Positions 1 through 8,576 of a stretch of 64,000 bases of DNA are shown one piece after another. Position numbers and translations under genes: made by a program. This stretch comes from Desulfococcus multivorans (lineage in GTDB: Bacteria; Desulfobacterota; Desulfobacteria; Desulfobacterales; Desulfococcaceae): NCBI RefSeq assembly GCF_001854245.1, contig NZ_CP015381.1, forward strand, positions 1,484,001 through 1,548,000, written 5' to 3'. How positions within the stretch are numbered: the first letter of the stretch is position 1; every line of letters starts with the position of its first letter. A model generated the notes under the pieces. The model saw nothing but the letters and a program-made list of their open reading frames with translations, had not been told where the DNA came from and did no database searches.

Positions 1-172
1 CGATTGTAAGTCAAGTCTGCTCCTCATATAGTTGAAATATTGTTGGGAGGTTACATCCAAAAACCAGAACGAAAGCGGCATCTCGCCGTGCCGGGTCGGT
101 GTCGGACATCCGCCGATGAACGAAAAACAGCAGAGACATGCCCTTGGGACTATCAGCGTGAAGGAGACGAAC

Positions 173-1786
173 ATGGAGAACACGGCTCGAACAGTCTTTG
201 GATACCACGAAGCGACCAAACACCATTTCCATCGGTACGCACGATCTTTGGGTTTCATGGACTGGGGAAATCAGCCGGACCCGTTCCGAAACTATGTGGG
301 CGCGGAGCGTTTTCCCCTGCCGTTGATCCGAGAGGATCCTGCGGCCGGTCACATATCCCTTTACCGCCGGATCCTTCCACCGGCTCCGTCGAACGCTTCG
401 ACCTTGGGGGCCTTTCTTGAGCTTTCCATGGGCCTTTCCGCCTGGAAAACAACCGGCGGCAGCAGATGGTCCCTTCGGATGAACCCCTCTTCCGGCAACC
501 TGCATCCCACCGAGGTCCACCTCGTGTGGTCCGGAACAGAGGATCCAGCCGCCGGCGTCTACCACTACGATCCCTTCAACCACATGCTGGAGCAGCGGAT
601 GGCGCTTGCCGACGGCCTTGTACAAGCCATTCGGGACAGCTTTCATCCCGACGCCTTCCTGGTGGGCATCAGCAGTATTTTCTGGCGGGAATCCTGGAAA
701 TACGGTGAGCGTGCCTTTCGGTACTGCCTTCTGGACGCGGGGCACGCCCTTGCGACCCTGAGCTTTTCCGCAGGTCTTCTCGGTTGGCGGGTGACGGCCC
801 TCGGCGGGTTATCGGATTCGGACATCGAGACGATCCTGGGGTTTGACCGGACAGTGTGGCCGAAATCGGGAAAGGAACATCCGGAATTGCTGTGCGTGGT
901 ATATCCGGCCGACGTTGTGGTCCCCCTGGATCTCTCCCCGGAGGTTGTCGCGGCCTTTTCAGAGATCCCCGTGGTCGGTTCCCCCAATCCACTCAGCGGG
1001 CGATCCGTCAATTGGGAGATCATCGATGCGGTTGCGGCCGCCGCCCGAAAACCCAAAACGACGGAAGCAACCTTCCGCCTTCCCGACCGGTCGTTTATAA
1101 CGGCGCCGCCGTCAGCCTTTTCCGCGGCCGCCGTCATCCGGAAGCGGCGGAGCGCTACGGCATACGATGCCGGCGGGGAGATCGACCGGGAAGTCTTCTT
1201 GGGTATCCTTGACAAGACCCTGCCCCGCCATGCCGGGGCACCGTTTGATCTGGAGGCCTCGGCACCGGCGGTGGATCTTCTGCTGTTCGTCCATGGGGTG
1301 CGCGGACTGTCTCCGGGCCTCTATTGTTTCATACGAACCGAAGACGGCCTCGATGGTTTGAGACGTGCGATGAGGCCTGGTCTGCGCTGGTCGGCCGTGG
1401 ACAACGGGTTTCCCCTGTTTCTGCTGCGAACGGGGGATTACAGGGACACGGCCCGGAGGGTCAGCTGTCATCAGGATATCGCCGGAGACGGCGTCTGTTC
1501 CCTGGGGATGATCGCGGCTTTCCGGTCAACGGTTCTTGGGGCACCCTACCAATACCGTCGCCTTTTTCGGGAGAGCGGAATGATCGGTCAGGTCCTCTAT
1601 CTGGAAGCCGAGGCCGCCGGCATCCGCGGAACAGGAATCGGGTGCTATTTTGACGATGCCGTTCACGAACTTGCCGGATTTTCGGACGACCGCTACGTGA
1701 GCCTTTATCATTTCACGATGGGTGCACCCGTGGGGGATGGACGCCTTGAATCGATGCCGCCTTACCGTCATTTGTCGGACGTTTGA
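173..1786 (+). CDS. SagB/ThcOx-family nitroreductase-like dehydrogenase
   Basis: Predicted FMN-dependent oxidoreductase of the SagB/ThcOx type, 537 residues. It contains two nitroreductase-like halves: about residues 20-270, with a cluster around SLRMNPSSGNLHPTEVHLV, and about 310-530, starting RKRRSATAYDAGGEID. This doubled arrangement is what I recognise of the family; some members oxidise azoline rings in modified peptides, but many stand alone. The ATG at 173 is preferred because GGAG lies about 7 nt upstream; the reading frame is open further upstream but has no better site. No precursor peptide or cyclodehydratase gene is nearby, so a peptide-modification role is not supported here. The downstream neighbour is on the other strand, so it appears monocistronic. 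Confidence 0.8.
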   Translation: MENTARTVFGYHEATKHHFHRYARSLGFMDWGNQPDPFRNYVGAERFPLPLIREDPAAGHISLYRRILPPAPSNASTLGAFLELSMGLSAWKTTGGSRWSLRMNPSSGNLHPTEVHLVWSGTEDPAAGVYHYDPFNHMLEQRMALADGLVQAIRDSFHPDAFLVGISSIFWRESWKYGERAFRYCLLDAGHALATLSFSAGLLGWRVTALGGLSDSDIETILGFDRTVWPKSGKEHPELLCVVYPADVVVPLDLSPEVVAAFSEIPVVGSPNPLSGRSVNWEIIDAVAAAARKPKTTEATFRLPDRSFITAPPSAFSAAAVIRKRRSATAYDAGGEIDREVFLGILDKTLPRHAGAPFDLEASAPAVDLLLFVHGVRGLSPGLYCFIRTEDGLDGLRRAMRPGLRWSAVDNGFPLFLLRTGDYRDTARRVSCHQDIAGDGVCSLGMIAAFRSTVLGAPYQYRRLFRESGMIGQVLYLEAEAAGIRGTGIGCYFDDAVHELAGFSDDRYVSLYHFTMGAPVGDGRLESMPPYRHLSDV

Positions 1787-1823
1787 ATTGCCTGATCCGG
1801 CAGTCTCGTGCCCCATGTGAGGA

Positions 1824-2459
1824 TCAGTTCCGGGAAGGTGACCGGTCACCTCTCTCGCGGGGTCGGTCGATGGACCTTACAGCGTGGTTCGGTTCGTCGC
1901 AGAGATCCTGAAACACCTTTTTTTTCAGCGCGATAAATTCGTTGTCGTCGATCATTCCGTCCCGCTTCAAGCGAGCAAGGGAATGGATCTGATCAATCGG
2001 GTTTCGTGACGAATCCGAGGTTTGGGCATCACCGCTCATGTCCGGCAGCAGCGGCGTCGGATGGTCAGGAGCAGTCAGCAGGACGGGGGAGGACCGTCGC
2101 CCGCCGTAGGATAATGTCATGAGTCCGTTGAAGAGCACCAACTGAACCGGCTCCCCCCGTTCGGCGCGTCCGGCGGCATCCCGAAACGCCGCGGCGCCGT
2201 CCATGCGTATCCGTCGATAAAGCCGCCATCCAAATCTGGCCGTGAAAAAAATAGCCGACGCCACAAGGATGATACCCGATCCTATAATGGCATATCTGAA
2301 ATCGAGGACGCCTTTAATCAGCACCACCACGAAGGTTCCCATCAGGGGGACGGCAAAAAGAGCGAGCAGGATAATATAGAACAATCCGAGATTGGACAAC
2401 ATGTACAGCTGACGTTTCAGAGCCTCGCCGCGCATGTATTGGTTTCGTTCCATTTTCAT
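1824..2459 (-). CDS. Small membrane protein with C-terminal SHOCT domain
   Basis: About 211 residues. Two hydrophobic segments near residues 20-45 and 53-76 are followed by a soluble part. Residues about 154-190 (IDQIHSLARLKRDGMIDDNE, then FIALKKKVF) match the short SHOCT motif often found at protein ends and thought to aid oligomerisation. The ATG at 2459 is chosen because AAGGAG sits 7 nt upstream; a TTG two codons earlier is less likely. Function is unknown. It is convergent with the SagB-like gene and divergent from mutY. Confidence 0.65.
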   Translation of the reverse strand: MKMERNQYMRGEALKRQLYMLSNLGLFYIILLALFAVPLMGTFVVVLIKGVLDFRYAIIGSGIILVASAIFFTARFGWRLYRRIRMDGAAAFRDAAGRAERGEPVQLVLFNGLMTLSYGGRRSSPVLLTAPDHPTPLLPDMSGDAQTSDSSRNPIDQIHSLARLKRDGMIDDNEFIALKKKVFQDLCDEPNHAVRSIDRPRERGDRSPSRN

Positions 2460-2550
2460 GAACAAACTCCTTTAAACAACATCATCAACGATATATAAAG
2501 GGCCGTGAAGAAATAATCAACTGGTTTTATCGAAGACGAAAGGATCAAGC

Positions 2551-3645
2551 ATGGAAGCGACGGCGGCAGCGGCGTTCAGGGAATGCCTCGTTCGCTGGTA
2601 TCTGGAACACCGACGGAAGCTGCCCTGGCGGCAAACGGTCGATCCGTTCGGCATATGGGTCTCCGAAGTGATGCTTCAGCAAACCCAGGTCGATACGGTC
2701 ATTCCCTATTACCGGCGGTTCATGGCACGCTTTCCGACCGTGGGGCGTCTTGCCGAGGCTGATTTACAGGAGGTTCTCAAGCTCTGGGAGGGACTGGGTT
2801 ATTATGCGCGAGCCCGAAATCTCCATCGCGCGGCTCGGCAACTGGCGGCGGATAACCACGGCATTCTCCCGGACGATGTTATTGCGCTCCGTAGGCTTGC
2901 AGGGATCGGCCGATATATTGCCGCAGCGGTCGCGAGTATCGCCTTTGGACGCCCTCATGCGGTGGTGGACGGAAACGTCAAACGGGTGCTGGCCCGGCTG
3001 TCGCTGATCAATGCTCCGGTGAACCGTGCCGATGCCTATCCTCTATTTGAAAAAGAGGCCCAGTCCCTGCTGGACCTCAAAGACCCCGGCCGCTTCAATC
3101 AAGCGGTAATGGAACTGGGGGCGCTGGTATGCCGACCGAAGCGGCCCCATTGCGATGCATGCCCGGTTGCCGCTTTCTGCCGGGCTTATTTGACCGGCCA
3201 GGTCTCGACCTATCCCAAGCGGGTATGCAAGCCGCCGATTCCCACCCGTGCCATGGCGGCGGGCGTGATTCAGAGGGGCGGCAGGGTACTGATCCTCCAG
3301 ATTCCGCTGGAAGGACTTCTGGGCGGGTTCTGGGAGTTTCCGGGAGGGGCCGTGGAGGCCGGGGAATCATCGGAGGCGTCTTGCATTCGTCACATCCGGA
3401 AGAAGACCGGGCTCTCGGTGGACACTTGCGGCCACTTGGGACGAATCCGGCATGCCTATACCCATTTCAAGGTCCTGGCGGATCTGTTTATCTTTCGGTG
3501 GCGGTCCGGATCTGTCTGTCTTGACGACCATTTGGATCATCGTTGGGTCGGTCCCGAAGAATTGACACAATACCCCCTCCCCAAAACCCACCACAAGTTC
3601 ATGTCGCTTCTGGTCGGACAGGATTTCCGAATCCAAAGACCGTAG
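2551..3645 (+). CDS. mutY: A/G-specific adenine DNA glycosylase MutY
   Basis: Removes adenine mispaired with 8-oxoguanine in base-excision repair. At 364 residues it has the full MutY layout. The N-terminal HhH-GPD fold has the SEVMLQQTQV segment carrying the catalytic Glu, the helix-hairpin-helix LRRLAGIGRYIAAAV, and VVDGNVKRV with the catalytic Asp. A 4Fe-4S loop has C-x6-C-x2-C-x5-C spacing around residues 195-211. The C-terminal NUDIX-like domain (about 235-355) recognises 8-oxoG; it includes GGFWEFPGGAVEAGE. A GGA element lies 6-8 nt upstream of the ATG. Convergent with rsmG. Confidence 0.95.
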   Translation: MEATAAAAFRECLVRWYLEHRRKLPWRQTVDPFGIWVSEVMLQQTQVDTVIPYYRRFMARFPTVGRLAEADLQEVLKLWEGLGYYARARNLHRAARQLAADNHGILPDDVIALRRLAGIGRYIAAAVASIAFGRPHAVVDGNVKRVLARLSLINAPVNRADAYPLFEKEAQSLLDLKDPGRFNQAVMELGALVCRPKRPHCDACPVAAFCRAYLTGQVSTYPKRVCKPPIPTRAMAAGVIQRGGRVLILQIPLEGLLGGFWEFPGGAVEAGESSEASCIRHIRKKTGLSVDTCGHLGRIRHAYTHFKVLADLFIFRWRSGSVCLDDHLDHRWVGPEELTQYPLPKTHHKFMSLLVGQDFRIQRP

Positions 3646-3669
3646 CCGTAAAGAACCCCTCCGCGTCGC

Positions 3670-4359
3670 TCAGAGCGGGACGCCTGACGGACGGATGAGA
3701 TAGAGCCGCCGAGGGAGGGCCAGGACCGGAAGGGTGTAGTGAACGACGTCGATGAAAATGTTCCCGGCGTCGTTCCCGTCGGCGATGAGCGCTTCGGCGG
3801 CGATGATCTCCTTTTCGGAAATTTCCCCCTTCATGGCGATGAGGAGACCATCGGATTTCAGGAGGGGTCGGGCCATTCGGATGAATCCGTCCAGGGCGGT
3901 AAGTGCCCGGCAGACGATTACATCGAAGGCCCCGGCCATGGGGTGCTGCATGGCCAGGGCTTCGGCTCGAATGTGATGGGCGGAAATGTCCTGCAATCCA
4001 AGGACCCGGATGAGGTAATTGAGGAAACTGACCTTTTTGCGAACGGTGTCGATCAGGGTGACTGAGAGGGATGGGTCCATGATTTTGAGGGGGATGCCTG
4101 GGAATCCGCCGCCGGATCCAATGTCTAGCGTAACGGACCCGCTCGGGATATGCCGGGAGGGCATGAGGGCATCGAGGAAATGCTTGACGGCGACGGCCTC
4201 GGGTGTGGTGATGGCCGTCAGATTGGTCGCCTTGTTCCAGTCCAGGAGGACCTCGGCGTGACGGGCAAATAGCCGCGCCTGGGACGGCGATACCGAAAGG
4301 CCCATGGCCGCCGCACCGCTTTCGATGAGCGCCAACCATTCCGGAGACCCGATTTCCAT
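3670..4359 (-). CDS. rsmG: 16S rRNA (guanine-527-N7)-methyltransferase RsmG
   Basis: SAM-dependent methyltransferase that modifies G527 of 16S rRNA. It has 229 residues, near the usual length. The SAM-binding motif VTLDIGSGGGFPGIPLKIMD and the later FDVIVCRALTALDGFI are typical of RsmG/GidB. The start lies 6 nt after the stop of the upstream CoA-transferase/GNAT gene, so the two are probably co-transcribed. The common gidA-parA-parB neighbours are absent here. Confidence 0.93.
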   Translation of the reverse strand: MEIGSPEWLALIESGAAAMGLSVSPSQARLFARHAEVLLDWNKATNLTAITTPEAVAVKHFLDALMPSRHIPSGSVTLDIGSGGGFPGIPLKIMDPSLSVTLIDTVRKKVSFLNYLIRVLGLQDISAHHIRAEALAMQHPMAGAFDVIVCRALTALDGFIRMARPLLKSDGLLIAMKGEISEKEIIAAEALIADGNDAGNIFIDVVHYTLPVLALPRRLYLIRPSGVPL

Positions 4360-4365
4360 GGTTCT

Positions 4366-6264
4366 TTATACCTCGGGTTCGCGAAATTTGGTTTTGGGTT
4401 TATCCGGATCGTCGAAATCCATGAGGATGACGTAATCGCTGCTGCTGGAAATGATTTTTGCATTGGGGTACCGTCGCTTGAACACGTGAATCATGGCCGC
4501 ATTTTCTCTGAGGGTCGTCGCGACGAATCCCTTGTAGTCGTTTTCTTTGGCGATAATCTCGAGCTGCTCCAGAATGTAGGAGGCGATACCCATGCCTTGG
4601 TAATCCTCCCGAACCACGAAAGCCACTTCCGCACGATCGTCCTCGGCTTCGGCGTAGGAACCAATGGCGATGATCTCCTGGTGTCGTTTCCTGTGAACCA
4701 GACCGATAAGAGACATGTTTTTCTTGTAGTCAACGCTGGCATACTGCTTTTGGAGCACTTCGTGGGAGAATACCTTCATTTTGTAAAAGAAACGGTAGTA
4801 GATGGTTTTTTCCTGAAGGCTGTAATAAAAATTCCGGTAAGCGAATTCATCCGATGGAAAGAGCGGTCGAAAGAGGACGGTTTTTCCGTTTTTCAGTTCC
4901 ATGGTGGTCTTGTAACCCTCCAGGAAAATGAGGTCCTCCTGGGCCGGGGGCAACTGGTCGGAGAAGATGTAACGCTTGGTCCTGGCCGATTCGATGAGTT
5001 CCTCCCGGAATTTGGGATGGGCGATCTGGGTGAGCTCCATTGCCCGCTGGTAGATACTTTTGCCCTGAAGTTCGGCGATGCCGTACTCCGTAATGACGAT
5101 ATCCACGTCGGCCCGGGTCGTCGCCACGCCGGCGCCTTCGCTCAGATTGGGAACGATGCGGGAGACCGTTCCATTCTGGGCCGTTGACGGTAAGGCAACG
5201 ATGGAGAAGCCGCCCTTGGACATGGCCGCACCCCGGAGAAAGTCGACCTGATCGCCGATGCCGCTGTAGAAAAGGTTGCCCATCGAATCCGAGCACACCT
5301 GTCCGGTCAGATCAACCTCGAGGGCGGAGCTGATGGAAATCAGGTTGTCGTTCCGGGCGATGACGGTGGGGTCGTTAACGTAATCGGAAGACCTGAAATA
5401 AAACATGGGGTTGTTGTGGACAAATTCATAGAGCTTTTTGGATCCCATGCAGAGGGACGCCACCACCCGGCCCGGGATCAGGGTTTTCTTCTTGTTGGTG
5501 ATCGCCTTTTTTTCAAGGAGCGGAAGGAGTCCGTCGGTAATGACCTGCGTGTGGATTCCCAAGTCCTTTTTCTTGTGGAGATAGGGCATGATGGCATTGG
5601 GCAGATGGCCGAACCCCACCTGGATAGTGGCCTCGTCATCCACCACCTGAGAGACGTACATGCCGATGCGCCGGGTAATTTCGTCTCGCTTGGCGTAGGA
5701 GGACGTCATCTCCACGATATCTTCTTCGTGCAGCACGATATAGTCGATCTCGTCGATATGTACAAAGCTGTCACCCCAGGTTTTTGGCATTTTGGGATTG
5801 ACCTGGGCGATGACCAACTTGGCGTTTTCCATACCCGACCGGGTGATGTCGACGGAAACGCCGAGACTGCAGTAGCCGAATTTATCCGGGGGACTCACCT
5901 GAATGAGCGCCACATCCAGCCCGATCCGTTTGCTGAAAAAAAGTGTTGGAATCTGGGATAGATAGGTCGGGATATAGTCGATTTTACCCTCAAAGGCGGC
6001 TTTGCGCATCGCGCGGCTGATGAAGAAGAGCTTGAGGGAAAAGCGTCTCAGAAACATGTCTTCGTTGACATAGTCGGACAGGGTGGAGGAGAGCATCTGG
6101 TAGATCATGATATCCTGCATGCTCATATCTTCCACCATGGTTCGGATGAGATGCTGGGGCTCTCCACACCCGGTGCCGATAAATACCCGACTGCCTCGCC
6201 GGATCTTCGAAACGGCTTTTTCGGCATTGACGACCTTGTGGGGGCAATACTCACGCACATCCAT
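4366..6264 (-). CDS. Acetyl-CoA hydrolase/transferase fused to a GNAT acetyltransferase
   Basis: 632-residue two-domain protein. Residues about 1-430 form an acetyl-CoA hydrolase/4-hydroxybutyrate CoA-transferase-type domain (GSRVFIGTGCGEPQHLIRT near the start, then ATIQVGFGHLPNAIMPYL and ADVDIVITEYGIAELQGKS). Residues about 460-625 form a GNAT domain with the acetyl-CoA-binding stretch VREDYQGMGIASYILEQL. The fusion is a known architecture in anaerobes; the GNAT part may regulate or couple acyl transfer, which is inference. At the position where CoA-transferases of this class usually have the catalytic Glu (GIHTE), this protein has GIHTQ, Q240. The ATG at 6264 has AAGGAG 11 nt upstream. Likely leads an operon with rsmG. 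Confidence 0.85.
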   Translation of the reverse strand: MDVREYCPHKVVNAEKAVSKIRRGSRVFIGTGCGEPQHLIRTMVEDMSMQDIMIYQMLSSTLSDYVNEDMFLRRFSLKLFFISRAMRKAAFEGKIDYIPTYLSQIPTLFFSKRIGLDVALIQVSPPDKFGYCSLGVSVDITRSGMENAKLVIAQVNPKMPKTWGDSFVHIDEIDYIVLHEEDIVEMTSSYAKRDEITRRIGMYVSQVVDDEATIQVGFGHLPNAIMPYLHKKKDLGIHTQVITDGLLPLLEKKAITNKKKTLIPGRVVASLCMGSKKLYEFVHNNPMFYFRSSDYVNDPTVIARNDNLISISSALEVDLTGQVCSDSMGNLFYSGIGDQVDFLRGAAMSKGGFSIVALPSTAQNGTVSRIVPNLSEGAGVATTRADVDIVITEYGIAELQGKSIYQRAMELTQIAHPKFREELIESARTKRYIFSDQLPPAQEDLIFLEGYKTTMELKNGKTVLFRPLFPSDEFAYRNFYYSLQEKTIYYRFFYKMKVFSHEVLQKQYASVDYKKNMSLIGLVHRKRHQEIIAIGSYAEAEDDRAEVAFVVREDYQGMGIASYILEQLEIIAKENDYKGFVATTLRENAAMIHVFKRRYPNAKIISSSSDYVILMDFDDPDKPKTKFREPEV

Positions 6265-6486
6265 TCTGTCGCATTCTCCTTGAAAGATTGGTGATTGAAA
6301 CGCATTGGCCGGAGCCAACGGAACCTTTCCGCATTCGGAACGTTGTATCGCGACGGTCGGCAGAAGGTTCGAAATCTGCCTGACGTGAAACCCTGATCAC
6401 TACAGACCGGAATAACGGTTCAACATTAAGCGGCACTTTGAAATGTGAGTTTTGAACGTTTCACGAAATCGTCTGAAAATTGACTT

Positions 6487-6510
6487 TTTGCGAATACATA
6501 ACATCGCAAA
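6487..6510. promoter_or_regulatory. Candidate operator: TTTGCGA-N10-TCGCAAA dyad
   Basis: A perfect 7-bp inverted repeat with a 10-bp spacer, nested in an outer TTGACT/AGTCAA pair at 6480-6485 and 6521-6526. It overlaps the proposed -10 of the minus-strand promoter, so a bound dimer would block transcription of the CoA-transferase operon. The regulator is not encoded in the window. Confidence 0.35.
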
Positions 6511-6526
6511 TCACAAAAATAGTCAA
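6498..6526 (-). promoter_or_regulatory. Candidate sigma70 promoter for CoA-transferase-rsmG
   Basis: Read on the minus strand: TTGACT at 6526-6521, 17-bp spacer, TGTTAT at 6503-6498. It would give a leader of about 225 nt before the ATG at 6264. Found by eye; four of six bases match in the -10. Confidence 0.3.
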
Positions 6527-6645
6527 GGAAGCTCTCTTGCCGGGAGTTGTTTTTTCGATTCCCGGAATCTGGACATCCGATGAAGCCCGAAAGCCTTCGG
6601 CGTCGATGTCGCCATAGATTATCGGAAAAAGGATGGGTATCATTC

Positions 6646-6674
6646 TTGACACATTATAACAATTTATTTAAATT
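6646..6674 (+). promoter_or_regulatory. Candidate sigma70 promoter for pfaD-pfaA
   Basis: TTGACA at 6646-6651, 17-bp spacer, TAAATT at 6669-6674. The -35 is consensus and the -10 matches four of six. The predicted transcript would have a leader of about 210 nt before pfaD. Confidence 0.4.
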
Positions 6675-6892
6675 GAACCGTTTAATGGAAAAGTTGGCTG
6701 AGCGTCGCGCGTCGTTTGGAAGAGGCCCGCCCCCGGCCCTGTCGCATCGAACGTCGTCTCATCAACCCCTTTGAGTGGATTGTGGCATATCATGGGGTCT
6801 CTGTTCGATCCACTCCTGTTAGTTGGGTGCGATTTGTTTATGGATGGTGCGCGGGGTGACAATCTTGAACCAAATTGTAGGAAGCGGAAACA

Positions 6893-8554
6893 TTGAATTA
6901 CAGAACAGATCCCGTTGCCGGATGGTGGCTGCCGGATGAAAAAATTCCTGAAACTGAACCTGAAATTGGAAATGGCGTCCTCAAAAAATCGATATTCGCC
7001 GTAAACCGGCCGGTTATGGTGGTGGTGAAGGATGGTCGTCTGGCCGTCACCAGGGGCGGTTATATTATGCTTGGGGGAGATACCTCCCCAAAAACCGATG
7101 CGCTGCCGCTTATGGCGTATGTGCCGCCGCTCCATCCGAGGCAGTTGGGGAATGCGGATTTCAGGCGACGTTATGGGCTTGATTACGCGTATGTCGTGGG
7201 TGCCATGGCCAACGGCATCACCTCGGTGGAGATGGTTGAGGCGGTGGGAAAGGCGGGAATGCTCGGATTTTTCGGAGCGGCGGGGCTATCCATCGAGGCT
7301 ATTGAAACGGCTGTCGACCAACTTCAGCGCAGGCTTCCCGACGGCCGCTTCGGCGTCAACCTGATCCACAGCCCCAGTGAACCTGACCATGAAGCGGCCA
7401 CCGTGGCGCTTTTCCTTCGCAAAGGGGTAAGACTCATCAGCGCGTCGGCATTTCTAGGGCTGACGCTGCCGTTGCTGCATTACCGGATCAAGGGGATTCA
7501 TCGAGATGAGAACGGGAACGTGGTTTGCCCCAATCGCCTGGTGGCCAAGGTTTCCCGCGTGGAGGTGGCAGAGAAGTTTCTCTCGCCGCCACCGGCAAAG
7601 TTGGTGGCAAAGCTGGTGGCCGAAAGGAAAATCTCTCCCGAAGAGGCTGAACTGGCCCGATTGGTTCCGGTGGCCGACAGCTTGACGGCCGAAGCGGATT
7701 CCGGCGGTCATACGGACAATCGGCCGGCTCTCGCGCTTCTCCCCACCCTGATTGCCGTTCGGGATCACATGGTGGAAAAATATGTTTATCAGCACCCGAT
7801 TCATGTGGGATTGGGCGGCGGCATCGCTACCCCTGCATCAACGGCGGCCGCGTTTGCCATGGGGGCGGCCTTTGTATTGACCGGGTCGATCAATCAGGCC
7901 TGTCTGGAAGCGGGAACCTCAAAGAAGGTTCGGGGAATGTTGGCTGAGGCACGACAGGCCGATGTGGCCATGGCTCCCGCCGCCGACATGTTCGAGATGG
8001 GCGTGAAGGTCCAGGTGCTCAAGCGGGGCACGATGTTTGCTCAGAGAGCCGCCAGGCTTTACGAGCTTTATGTGCGGCACGATCGGTATGAGGATATCCC
8101 GGCCGAGCAGAGAGCACTTCTTGAAAAGGACTATTTCCGGTGCAGTTTCCAGGCTGCATGGGAGCAGACCCGAGCTTTCTTCAGTCGCCGGGACCCGCGC
8201 CAGAACATTCGCGCGGAGAAGGATCCCAAACACAAGATGGCATTGGTGTTCCGATCCTATTTGGGTCAGTCGTCCGGGTGGGCCGTCACGGGGGATCCCA
8301 CGCGGGTGATCGACTACCAGATCTGGTGCGGTCCGGCCATGGGGGCGTTCAACGAATGGACGCGAGGGACGTTTCTGGAACGGTCGGAGCAACGAGACAC
8401 CTTGACGGTGGCTTTGAACCTGATGCTGGGCGCCAGCATCATTACACGGGTGAACTGGCTTCGGAACCAGGGCGTCGATGTGCCTCAGACCCTTGCGAAA
8501 TACACCCCGCTCCCCCTGTCGGAACTTTTTGAAAAACTCGATCAGCGTTTTTAA
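6893..8554 (+). CDS. pfaD: PfaD-type trans-acting enoyl reductase (nitronate monooxygenase fold)
   Basis: 553-residue PfaD-family protein, an FMN TIM-barrel enoyl reductase that works in trans with PUFA-synthase-like polyketide synthases. Visible features include the N-terminal PfaD leader, then YVVGAMANGITSVEMVEAVG, GLGGGIATPASTAAAFAMGA and the domain PAADMFEMGVKVQVLKRGTM typical of PfaD. The end carries GPAMGAFNEWTRGTFLE, also characteristic. Translation appears to start at a TTG with AGGA about 10 nt upstream; no ATG precedes the conserved region. Its stop is 22 nt before the PfaA-like gene, so they form an operon and presumably one enzyme system. Confidence 0.88.
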   Translation: MNYRTDPVAGWWLPDEKIPETEPEIGNGVLKKSIFAVNRPVMVVVKDGRLAVTRGGYIMLGGDTSPKTDALPLMAYVPPLHPRQLGNADFRRRYGLDYAYVVGAMANGITSVEMVEAVGKAGMLGFFGAAGLSIEAIETAVDQLQRRLPDGRFGVNLIHSPSEPDHEAATVALFLRKGVRLISASAFLGLTLPLLHYRIKGIHRDENGNVVCPNRLVAKVSRVEVAEKFLSPPPAKLVAKLVAERKISPEEAELARLVPVADSLTAEADSGGHTDNRPALALLPTLIAVRDHMVEKYVYQHPIHVGLGGGIATPASTAAAFAMGAAFVLTGSINQACLEAGTSKKVRGMLAEARQADVAMAPAADMFEMGVKVQVLKRGTMFAQRAARLYELYVRHDRYEDIPAEQRALLEKDYFRCSFQAAWEQTRAFFSRRDPRQNIRAEKDPKHKMALVFRSYLGQSSGWAVTGDPTRVIDYQIWCGPAMGAFNEWTRGTFLERSEQRDTLTVALNLMLGASIITRVNWLRNQGVDVPQTLAKYTPLPLSELFEKLDQRF

Positions 8555-8576
8555 AATTTCAAGATAATCAAGGTTG

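Larger units (their letters stand above)
6265..6892. other. Divergent intergenic control region between CoA-transferase and pfaD
   Basis: About 630 bp without a credible gene. It separates the minus-strand CoA-transferase operon from the plus-strand pfaD-pfaA pair. It contains a plausible promoter on each strand and a perfect 7-bp dyad (separate entries). A second dyad, CCGGGA/TCCCGG, lies at 6540-6545/6560-6565; its T-run is in the loop, so it is not a standard terminator. The part from 6420 to 6700 is clearly more AT-rich than the flanking genes. Confidence 0.6.

Noticed and set aside
6420-6460. GTTCAA/TTGAAC pair as a MITE end
   Set aside because: Only six bases long and lacks the TTTCGACTTTCAT part and flanking repeats.
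6540-6565. CCGGGA/TCCCGG hairpin as a terminator
   Set aside because: The T-run is inside the loop, not after the stem, and no gene ends here.
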